From Bordetella parapertussis (lineage in GTDB: Bacteria; Pseudomonadota; Gammaproteobacteria; Burkholderiales; Burkholderiaceae_B), in contig CAMCWG010000146.1 of assembly GCA_945882005.1 (NCBI GenBank), forward strand, positions 1-7,452: a DNA stretch of 7,452 nucleotides. The letters are read 5' to 3'. Positions within the stretch are counted from its first letter, which is position 1. Each line of letters begins with the position of its first letter. The translations under genes were made by a program, and so were the position numbers. Shown in pieces: positions 1 to 5,221 of this stretch. A model generated the notes under the pieces. That model was not told the origin of the DNA. It saw only the letters and a program-made list of their open reading frames with translations, and searched no databases.

Positions 1-1281
1 GACAAGGTTGTTGAAACCTACGAAGGTGACCCCCTGCGCTTTATTTCGGAATATCAGGCGCGCTTTAAGGTAGCTCTGCGTCCTGGCATGCCAAGATTTG
101 CAGGTGGCTTGGCCGGATACTTCGGTTACGACACCGTGCGGCACATCGAGCCAAAACTGGGCCCGGCCGCCAAACCCTATCCAGACGGAATGGGCGAAGG
201 CCCACCCGACATTTTGTTGCTGCAAACCGACGAACTCGTAATTGTCGACAACCTGGCTGGTCGTATCTATCTCATGGTCTATGCAGACCCTTCAGAGCCA
301 GAGGCCTTCAACCGGGCACAACAACGCTTAAAGGACTTGCGCATCCGCTTGCGTAAACCAGTCGAGATCCCCTACAGCCATGCAAGCGTCGTCACAAAAG
401 AGCATCGTAGTTTTGCCAAAGCAGACTACCTGGCTGCCGTGCATCGCGCCAAGGAATACATCGCTGCAGGTGATCTCATGCAGGTGCAAGTAGGTCAGGT
501 AATCACCAAGCCTTTCAGTGACTCACCGTTATCGCTGTACCGGGCGCTGCGCTCCCTGAACCCCTCTCCCTACATGTACTTCTGGAACTTTGGCGATTTC
601 CAGGTAGTGGGTGCGTCGCCAGAGATCCTGGTACGTCAGGAAGCCATCCCTTTGCCAGACGGTGCACCGGCAGGTCAGGCGCCAGAAACCTGCATCACCA
701 TTCGCCCCCTGGCCGGCACACGCAAGCGTGGTGGCACACCTGAAGAAGATGCCGCACTCGCTGCTGAACTGCTGGCCGATCCGAAAGAGCGCGCCGAACA
801 CGTGATGTTGATTGACCTTGCGCGTAATGATGTGGGTCGCGTGGCCAAAATCGGTTCAGTCGAAGTCACCGACACGATGGTGATTGAGCGCTACTCCCAC
901 GTGATGCACCTGGTATCAAACGTCACGGGTACGCTTGAGGCTGGCATGAGCAATATGGATGTACTGCGCGCCTCATTCCCAGCCGGGACCTTGACCGGTG
1001 CTCCCAAAGTCCGTGCCATGCAAATGATCGACGAACTCGAACCCGTTCGTCGAGGTATTTACGGCGGTGCGGCGGGGTATCTGAGTTACGGTGGGGAAAT
1101 GGATGTTGCGATTGCCATCCGTACCGGCATCATCAAAGACGGCATGCTTTACGTCCAAGCTGCGGCAGGTATCGTGGCCGACTCCGATCCAGAAATGGAA
1201 TGGCTCGAAACCGAAGCGAAGGCACGCGCTGTGTTGCGTGCTGCGGAACAAGTGCAAAACGGTCTTGACCAACCGTTCTAA
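1..1281 (+). CDS. trpE: Anthranilate synthase component I (TrpE), 5' end outside the window
   Basis: This is the chorismate-binding subunit of anthranilate synthase, which makes anthranilate from chorismate with ammonia supplied by TrpG, in the cytosol. The frame is open from base 1, giving 426 residues; full-length relatives are about 500, so roughly 75-85 N-terminal residues are missing. The LLES-type tryptophan feedback site normally lies in that missing part and cannot be judged. Numbering from the first codon, GGLAGYFGYD is at 35-44, ASPEILVR at about 205-212, IRPLAGTRKRG at 234-244, IDLARNDVGRV at 271-281, FPAGTLTGAPK at 326-336 and EMEWLETEAKA at 398-408. These are the hallmark motifs of the chorismate-binding domain. 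A proline- and alanine-rich stretch of about 20 residues separates ASPEILVR from the IRPLAGTR strand and looks like a lengthened surface loop. ATG 88 is an internal methionine, not the start. trpG follows after 21 nt, so the two subunits are probably co-expressed. Confidence 0.97.
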   Translation, partial: DKVVETYEGDPLRFISEYQARFKVALRPGMPRFAGGLAGYFGYDTVRHIEPKLGPAAKPYPDGMGEGPPDILLLQTDELVIVDNLAGRIYLMVYADPSEPEAFNRAQQRLKDLRIRLRKPVEIPYSHASVVTKEHRSFAKADYLAAVHRAKEYIAAGDLMQVQVGQVITKPFSDSPLSLYRALRSLNPSPYMYFWNFGDFQVVGASPEILVRQEAIPLPDGAPAGQAPETCITIRPLAGTRKRGGTPEEDAALAAELLADPKERAEHVMLIDLARNDVGRVAKIGSVEVTDTMVIERYSHVMHLVSNVTGTLEAGMSNMDVLRASFPAGTLTGAPKVRAMQMIDELEPVRRGIYGGAAGYLSYGGEMDVAIAIRTGIIKDGMLYVQAAAGIVADSDPEMEWLETEAKARAVLRAAEQVQNGLDQPF

Positions 1282-1302
1282 TCAGGCAAATAGGATACCG
1301 AC

Positions 1303-1887
1303 ATGCTGCTGATGATCGACAACTACGACTCCTTTACCTACAACCTGGTGCAATATTTTGGCGAGCTCGGACAAGACGTTCGCGTCCATCGCAATGACCA
1401 GATCTCGCTCGAAGAAATCGATGCGTTACGGCCAGACCATATCTGTATTTCACCTGGACCTTGCTCACCCGCGGAAGCAGGCATTTCGATTGATGTGATC
1501 AAGCGCTACGCTGGCAAAGTGCCTTTGTTGGGCGTCTGCCTTGGCCACCAAGCGATTGGCGCCGCGTTTGGCGGAAATATTGTGCGTGCTCAACAAATCA
1601 TGCACGGCAAAACTTCCGAGATCACTCACACTGGCTCTGATGTATTCAAAGGTCTGCCTTCGCCGTTCACCGTGATTCGCTACCATTCGCTCGCGATTGA
1701 GCGCGCGACGATTCCAGACTGCCTGGCAATCACTGCGCAAACCGCCGATGGTGAGATCATGGGTGTACGTCACAAGACCCTGCCCATTTATGGCGTGCAG
1801 TTTCATCCGGAGTCGATCTTGAGTGAACATGGTCACGCGATGCTGCGCAACTTTATTGATCTCGGTTCGGCTAACTACGGAGCTTAA
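1303..1887 (+). CDS. trpG: Anthranilate synthase component II, glutamine amidotransferase (TrpG)
   Basis: This is the class I glutamine amidotransferase subunit that hydrolyses glutamine and passes ammonia to TrpE. The protein has 194 residues, normal for a stand-alone TrpG not fused to TrpD. The N-terminus [19 protein letters not shown] is typical of the family. The oxyanion-region motif SPGPCSP is at 50-56. The nucleophile elbow [10 protein letters not shown] places the catalytic cysteine at Cys79. The remaining triad members are His168 and Glu170 in VQFHPES. ATG 1303 is chosen because translation starts directly at the conserved beta strand, and AGGA at 1292-1295 lies 7 nt upstream. Only 2 nt separate its stop from trpD. 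The close PabA homologue of folate synthesis looks similar, but the trpE and trpD neighbours argue for TrpG, perhaps serving both pathways. Confidence 0.97.
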   Translation: MLLMIDNYDSFTYNLVQYFGELGQDVRVHRNDQISLEEIDALRPDHICISPGPCSPAEAGISIDVIKRYAGKVPLLGVCLGHQAIGAAFGGNIVRAQQIMHGKTSEITHTGSDVFKGLPSPFTVIRYHSLAIERATIPDCLAITAQTADGEIMGVRHKTLPIYGVQFHPESILSEHGHAMLRNFIDLGSANYGA

Positions 1888-1889
1888 GC

Positions 1890-2918
1890 ATGATTACTCC
1901 CAGTCAAGCACTACACCGCTGCATCGAACATCGTGAAATTTTTCACGATGAAATGCTGCACTTGATGCGTATGCTGATGCGTGGCGAAATGTCGCCAACT
2001 ATAGCGGCTGCCCTCCTGATGGGCTTGCGCGTTAAGAAAGAAACCGTAGGCGAAATCACCGCAGCTGCGACAGTGATGCGCGAATTCGCAACGCCTGTGA
2101 AAATCTCCAATCCGCAGGACATGGTCGACATGTGCGGTACGGGCGGTGACGGCAGCAACACTTTCAACATCTCAACAACAGCAATGTTTGTTGCGGCGGC
2201 CGCTGGTGTGCCGATTGCAAAGCATGGCGGGCGCAGCGCTTCTTCATCATCCGGCAGTGCCGATGTGCTGGAGGCTCTAGGTGCCAATCTGGCATTAACG
2301 CCAGACCAGATTGCAGAATGTATTGAACAGACTGGAATTGGTTTCATGTTTGCGCAAGCCCATCACGGCGCCATGAAAAACATTGCCCCTGTTCGCAAAG
2401 AGCTTGGCGTACGCACAATTTTTAATATTCTCGGCCCCCTCACCAACCCCGCAGGCGCAGCGAACCAGCTGATGGGTGTGTTCCACCCGGACCTGGTGGG
2501 CATTCAAGTACGCGTATTGCAGCTGCTTGGCTCGCGACACGTGATGATCGTGCACGGCAAAGATGGTCTCGACGAAGCGTCGCTAGGTGCAGGCACCCTG
2601 GTGGGCGAGCTCAAAGACGGTGTCATCAGCGAATACGAGATTCACCCAGAAGATTTTGGCTTGAACATGGTGTCGACCCGCGGCATTCGGGTCAACAGCA
2701 AAGAAGAATCTCGCGATCGCGTGCTTGAGGCCTTGGATAACAAGCCCGGCACAGCCCGCGATATCGTTGCCTATAACGCTGGCCTGGCAATTTATGTTGG
2801 CAACCACGCCGCCACAATCAAACAAGGTATTGATATGGCCTTCGAGGCGATTGCTAGCGGCGCAGCCCGCGCGAAGCTCGAAGCCTTTTGTGCCCACACC
2901 CGGAAATTTGCAGCATGA
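1890..2918 (+). CDS. trpD: Anthranilate phosphoribosyltransferase (TrpD)
   Basis: TrpD transfers the phosphoribosyl group of PRPP to anthranilate, the second committed step of tryptophan synthesis. The 342 residues match the usual family length. The order is a helical N-terminal domain (about 1-75), then the PRPP-binding loop [15 protein letters not shown] at 82-96, then [25 protein letters not shown] wording from 111. The anthranilate-binding region [19 protein letters not shown] begins at 158 and leads into [19 protein letters not shown] segment further on matches the metal-binding acidic pair. ATG 1890 has a good Shine-Dalgarno, GGAG at 1879-1882, 7 nt upstream and inside the end of trpG. 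The gene ends in an ATGA overlap with trpC, indicating translational coupling. A 10-bp-arm inverted repeat lies just inside the gene at 1929-1950. No key residue appears to be missing. Confidence 0.98.
   Translation: MITPSQALHRCIEHREIFHDEMLHLMRMLMRGEMSPTIAAALLMGLRVKKETVGEITAAATVMREFATPVKISNPQDMVDMCGTGGDGSNTFNISTTAMFVAAAAGVPIAKHGGRSASSSSGSADVLEALGANLALTPDQIAECIEQTGIGFMFAQAHHGAMKNIAPVRKELGVRTIFNILGPLTNPAGAANQLMGVFHPDLVGIQVRVLQLLGSRHVMIVHGKDGLDEASLGAGTLVGELKDGVISEYEIHPEDFGLNMVSTRGIRVNSKEESRDRVLEALDNKPGTARDIVAYNAGLAIYVGNHAATIKQGIDMAFEAIASGAARAKLEAFCAHTRKFAA
1929..1950. repeat. Perfect inverted repeat inside the 5' end of trpD
   Basis: The arm CATCGTGAAA (1929-1938) is exactly repeated in reverse complement as TTTCACGATG (1941-1950), around a TT centre. 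In mRNA it could fold as an 8-bp stem with a 6-nt loop, about 40 nt downstream of the trpD start codon. It encodes the segment HREIFHDE, which I believe is well conserved in TrpD proteins, so the symmetry may be a by-product of protein sequence. The repeat is directly visible; any regulatory role is conjecture. Confidence 0.6.
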
Positions 2919-3703
2919 GCGACATCCTCAACAAAATCCTTGCCGTCAAAATACAAGAAGTCGCAGCAGACCGTGCGCGCGTGAGCGAAGCAGAGCTACT
3001 TAAAGCCGCTCGTGCACGCCAGGATATCCGTGGCTTTGCTCAGGCGATTGAGCAAAAAATCGAAGCAGGTCTTCCAGGCGTGATTGCCGAAGTCAAAAAG
3101 GCCTCGCCTTCTAAAGGCATCCTGCGTGAGAATTTCCAGCCTGCCGAGATTGCCGTGTCGTACGCCACGCACGGTGCAGCCTGTTTGTCTGTCTTGACCG
3201 ACGTTCAATTCTTTCAGGGTGCAGACGAATATCTTCGCCAGGCGCGCGCAGCCTGCGCGCTACCCGTACTGCGTAAAGATTTCATGGTTGACACCTACCA
3301 GATCATCGCTGCACGCGCGATGGGGGCCGACTGCATTTTGCTCATCGTATCGGCATTGACTCCTACCCAATTGAGTGAATTCGAAGCCTGCGCTTTTGAG
3401 CTTGGTATGGACGTGTTGGTGGAAGTGCATGATGCGCAAGAGCTTGAAATCGCCTTGGATCTAAATACCTCGCTACTCGGCATCAACAACCGCAACTTGC
3501 GCACGTTCGAGACGTCTCTACAGACAACGATTGAGCTGCTGGCCCGCATTCCCGCAGAAAAACGTGTTGTGACCGAGAGCGGTATCTTGCAACCTGCTGA
3601 TGTCAAAAAAATGCGTGAGCACGATGTGCACGCTTTCCTGGTGGGTGAAGCCTTCATGCGCGCGCCAGATCCCGGCGTTGAACTTGCACGCCTGTTTGCC
3701 TAA
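2915..3703 (+). CDS. trpC: Indole-3-glycerol phosphate synthase (TrpC)
   Basis: TrpC closes the indole ring, converting carboxyphenylaminodeoxyribulose phosphate to indole-3-glycerol phosphate. The 262-residue protein is a single (beta/alpha)8 barrel with no fused TrpF domain, so phosphoribosylanthranilate isomerase must be encoded elsewhere. The catalytic set is visible. Glu59 and Lys61 are in [12 protein letters not shown], Lys121 is in LRKDFMVD, Glu170 is in VLVEVHD, Asn191 is in GINNRNL and Glu221 is in TESGI. These correspond to the Glu, Lys, Lys, Glu, Asn and Glu residues defined for the archaeal enzyme. The phosphate-binding end VGEAFMR follows at about 243-249. ATG 2915 is preferred over the in-frame ATG at 2888. 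It gives the normal N-terminus [16 protein letters not shown] and an ATGA overlap with the trpD stop; the longer form would add nine residues read out of frame from trpD. Confidence 0.98.
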   Translation: MSDILNKILAVKIQEVAADRARVSEAELLKAARARQDIRGFAQAIEQKIEAGLPGVIAEVKKASPSKGILRENFQPAEIAVSYATHGAACLSVLTDVQFFQGADEYLRQARAACALPVLRKDFMVDTYQIIAARAMGADCILLIVSALTPTQLSEFEACAFELGMDVLVEVHDAQELEIALDLNTSLLGINNRNLRTFETSLQTTIELLARIPAEKRVVTESGILQPADVKKMREHDVHAFLVGEAFMRAPDPGVELARLFA

Positions 3704-3722
3704 GCAGGCAGCGTAAAAGGTC

Positions 3723-4175
3723 ATGGAACACGCGTCCCTTGCGGATTGTCCACTTTGCCAAACCGCTGGTGGGATCGTGCTTTGGCAAGGCCCGCAGTTT
3801 CGCGTGATTGATGCCGCAGACGCAGCCTACCCCGGTTTCACCCGTGTGGTCTGGACCAAGCACGTGGTCGAGATGACCGACCTAGGCGCGGAAGAACAAA
3901 GCGCATTAATGGGTGCAGTGTTCTTGGTTGAGTCGATTCAACGCAAGCTTCTACAACCACACAAAGTTAATCTGGCAGCATTCGGCAACGTTGTGCCCCA
4001 TTTGCATTGGCACATCATCCCGCGCTGGAATGACGACCTGCACTTCCCTGCGCCCGTTTGGGCTGCAACGCCCGAACATGACGCGCACGCGCACGCTGCG
4101 CTCGAAGCACGCAAGACAAACATCCTCGCGCGCATACCTGCCTATCACGCAGCGCTGCAACAGGCCCTTGGATAA
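3723..4175 (+). CDS. HIT-family nucleotide hydrolase or transferase
   Basis: This is a 150-residue member of the histidine-triad superfamily (COG0537 type), which cleaves or transfers nucleoside monophosphates from substrates such as dinucleoside polyphosphates or AMP conjugates. The physiological substrate cannot be told from sequence. The signature is VPHLHWHIIPRW, with the triad histidines at 93, 95 and 97; the middle one is the family nucleophile. An N-terminal CPLC (Cys9, Cys12) resembles the zinc-binding start seen in many bacterial HIT proteins. RVI and GFTRVVWTKHV match the usual first strands of the fold. There is no signal peptide or membrane segment. The gene begins 19 nt after trpC. 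The only purine-rich site, AAAAGG at 3715-3720, is just 2 nt from ATG 3723, which is unusually close, so translation may depend on coupling to trpC. The stop overlaps the TTG start of ung. Confidence 0.93.
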   Translation: MEHASLADCPLCQTAGGIVLWQGPQFRVIDAADAAYPGFTRVVWTKHVVEMTDLGAEEQSALMGAVFLVESIQRKLLQPHKVNLAAFGNVVPHLHWHIIPRWNDDLHFPAPVWAATPEHDAHAHAALEARKTNILARIPAYHAALQQALG

Positions 4176-4905
4176 CCGACTTACCGAACCGTCGCTTACA
4201 AAAGCCATCGCCGCACTCGCTGCGCCTTGGCGGGAAGCGTTACGCTCGGCGCCGGTGCAGCAAGCCCTTGAACACTTATCAGCCTTTCTGTCCGAGCGGC
4301 TCGCACAAAATGCTGTGATTTATCCCGCAGCGCCTTTTCGTGCGCTGCAAGCTTTGCAGCCCCAAGGTGTAAAAGTGGTCATCCTCGGACAAGATCCTTA
4401 TCACGGCGCGGGTCAGGCACAAGGCCTGGCGTTTTCCGTTCCAGACGGTTTTAAGCGTCCGCCTAGCCTGCGCAACATTCTTGCGGAAGTCGAATCCGAC
4501 TACCCGACTGACCACAGCGTCCTGACGCTCGCCTCAAATCTGCAACGCAATGACTTGTCGCGTTGGACTGAGCAAGGTGTGTTGCTGCTAAACACCGTGC
4601 TGACCGTTGAATACGGTCAGCCAGCTTCCCATGCCCGTCTTGGCTGGGAAACCGTCACCGATTGCCTGATTCGGCATGTGGCCTGTGACAGCACCCCAAA
4701 GGTATTTATGCTGTGGGGCGCACACGCGCAAGCCAAGCAGAGCCTCATTGAAGACCAAGGCAGGCATCTGATTTTGAGTGCCAATCACCCCTCTCCCCTC
4801 TCCGCCAGACGCGGGCCCGTCCCTTTTGTGGGATGCGCGCATTTCAAGCGGGCAAACACGTGGCTTTCGCAACAAAATCTGCAAGTTATTGACTGGAAAG
4901 TATAA
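4168..4905 (+). CDS. ung: Uracil-DNA glycosylase, family 1 (Ung), TTG start
   Basis: Ung removes uracil from DNA, starting base excision repair. From TTG 4168 the protein has 245 residues, normal for bacterial Ung. Motifs in order are GQDPYHG at 74-80 with the water-activating Asp76, PPSLRN at 98-103 (proline-rich loop), LLLNTVLTV at 139-147 with uracil-recognising Asn142, the LGWE segment near 158-161, MLWGAHAQ at 181-188, and HPSPLSA at 207-213 with catalytic His207 and the leucine intercalation loop. All key residues are present. The frame stays open upstream to 3913, but that part is the HIT gene read in another frame. No ATG occurs in this frame between the HIT stop and the conserved core, so TTG 4168 is the best start; it overlaps the HIT stop by 8 nt. 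AGG at 4162-4164 is a weak ribosome site, consistent with translational coupling. Identity is near certain; the exact start is less so. Confidence 0.95.
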   Translation: MDNRLTEPSLTKAIAALAAPWREALRSAPVQQALEHLSAFLSERLAQNAVIYPAAPFRALQALQPQGVKVVILGQDPYHGAGQAQGLAFSVPDGFKRPPSLRNILAEVESDYPTDHSVLTLASNLQRNDLSRWTEQGVLLLNTVLTVEYGQPASHARLGWETVTDCLIRHVACDSTPKVFMLWGAHAQAKQSLIEDQGRHLILSANHPSPLSARRGPVPFVGCAHFKRANTWLSQQNLQVIDWKV

Positions 4906-4921
4906 ATTTTCAAATAAAGGG

Positions 4922-4950
4922 TTTACCCACCCTAAAAAATAGGTTAGTAT
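4922..4950 (+). promoter_or_regulatory. Candidate sigma70 promoter for the helicase gene
   Basis: TTTACC at 4922-4927 (4 of 6 to the -35 consensus) and TAGTAT at 4945-4950 (4 of 6 to the -10 consensus) are separated by exactly 17 nt. The 4901-4918 stretch upstream is A/T-rich, as in an UP element. This is the most AT-rich patch in the intergenic region, and transcription would start near 4957. The -35 overlaps a small palindrome, GGGTTTACCC (4919-4928). The promoter begins 17 nt after the ung stop, where the strand would otherwise be silent or read through from the trp operon. The matches are moderate and no start site has been measured. Confidence 0.5.
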
Positions 4951-4957
4951 TCTGGCA

Positions 4958-4973
4958 CTGCACAAATTTGCAG
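4958..4973 (+). repeat. Stem-loop at the predicted 5' end of the helicase transcript
   Basis: CTGCA (4958-4962) pairs with TGCAG (4969-4973) around CAAATT; the centre also contains the palindrome CAAATTTG. It starts within one or two bases of the predicted transcription start. It could be a 5'-end hairpin protecting the mRNA or a DNA operator just downstream of the -10 box. Confidence 0.4.
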
Positions 4974-5027
4974 CGGTCTACGGACAGCATTGCCAACCTC
5001 AGACACTCAGTCGTAACAGGCAAAAAC

Positions 5028-5040
5028 TGGTCACTGACCA
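5028..5040. repeat. Inverted repeat TGGTCA-C-TGACCA in the helicase leader
   Basis: Two perfect 6-base arms (5028-5033 and 5035-5040) flank a single C. In RNA only the outer four pairs could form, with a five-base loop. As DNA it has the form of a small dyad binding site. No regulator can be named. Confidence 0.4.
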
Positions 5041-5057
5041 CACATCATCGATTCCTG

Positions 5058-5072
5058 ACCTCCTTTCCTTTC
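5058..5072 (+). promoter_or_regulatory. Anti-Shine-Dalgarno pyrimidine tract in the leader
   Basis: CTTTCCTTT at 5063-5071 is the exact reverse complement of the helicase ribosome-binding site AAAGGAAAG at 5211-5219. The pairing may continue beyond a small internal loop: GGGCAG (5075-5080) against CTGGCC (5204-5209) gives five of six pairs. That long-range helix would enclose the stems at 5088-5105 and 5120-5157 as branches. The overlapping ACCTCCTTTC (5058-5067) is, from memory, the same as the anti-Shine-Dalgarno tail of betaproteobacterial 16S rRNA. The complementarity is directly visible; sequestration of the ribosome site is inferred. Confidence 0.5.
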
Positions 5073-5087
5073 GTGGGCAGCAAGTGT

Positions 5088-5157
5088 GATCCAGATAGAT
5101 GGATCTCCAGCCCAGACGTTCGGTTGATTCGGTCGGCACGATGCTCGATTCAACCGA
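5088..5157 (+). repeat. Two consecutive stem-loops between anti-SD and SD
   Basis: GATCCA (5088-5093) pairs with TGGATC (5100-5105) around a six-base loop GATAGA. TCGGTTGA (5120-5127) pairs with TCAACCGA (5150-5157) around a 22-base loop, which contains a minor GCA/TGC pairing. A competing fold could involve CGGTCGG near 5130-5136 with the CCGACTACCG stretch from 5154. They sit inside the span that the anti-SD/SD helix would close, which would make a three-way junction. Confidence 0.4.
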
Positions 5158-5210
5158 CTACCGCCGGTCAAACAATATCCGGGCTGCGTCACATGGCCAC
5201 TATCTGGCCT

Positions 5211-5219
5211 AAAGGAAAG
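5211..5219 (+). promoter_or_regulatory. Ribosome-binding site of the helicase gene
   Basis: AAAGGAAAG precedes ATG 5222; the AAAGGA core ends 5 nt before the start codon. It is the strongest ribosome site in the window and decides the start. It is also the target of the complementary tract at 5063-5071. Confidence 0.85.
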
Positions 5220-5221
5220 TC

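Larger units (their letters stand above)
4957..5221 (+). promoter_or_regulatory. Long structured 5' leader of the RNA helicase mRNA
   Basis: About 265 nt lie between the candidate transcription start and the helicase ATG, and I see no convincing gene in them. Instead there are four inverted repeats: CTGCA/TGCAG (4958-4973), TGGTCA/TGACCA (5028-5040), GATCCA/TGGATC (5088-5105) and TCGGTTGA/TCAACCGA (5120-5157). There is also a pyrimidine tract at 5058-5072 complementary to the ribosome-binding site at 5211-5219. Long leaders that control translation are known for cold-shock genes including some DEAD-box helicases, so a cis-regulatory RNA is plausible. That family knowledge is by analogy only; I do not recognise a named RNA motif here. 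If the promoter lies closer to the gene, part of this would not be transcribed. Confidence 0.5.

Noticed and set aside
2888..2914. ATG 2888 as the trpC start
   Set aside because: It adds nine residues read from inside trpD and destroys the usual ATGA stop-start overlap. The N-terminus from 2915 matches the family.
3244..3260. GC-rich inverted repeat GCGCGCAG/CTGCGCGC inside trpC
   Set aside because: It falls in codons for an Ala/Arg-rich helix (QARAACALP) in a GC-rich genome and has almost no loop, so it is most likely compositional.
3913..4167. An N-terminal extension of Ung starting at ATG 3913
   Set aside because: This part is the HIT coding region, with its clear histidine triad, read in another frame. 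The extension does not resemble Ung, and TTG 4168 gives the family's normal length.
4918..4943. Inverted repeats AGGGT/ACCCT and CCTA/TAGG after ung as an ung terminator
   Set aside because: The stems are only 4-5 pairs, with no following T-run on the + strand. They overlap the better-supported promoter for the helicase gene.
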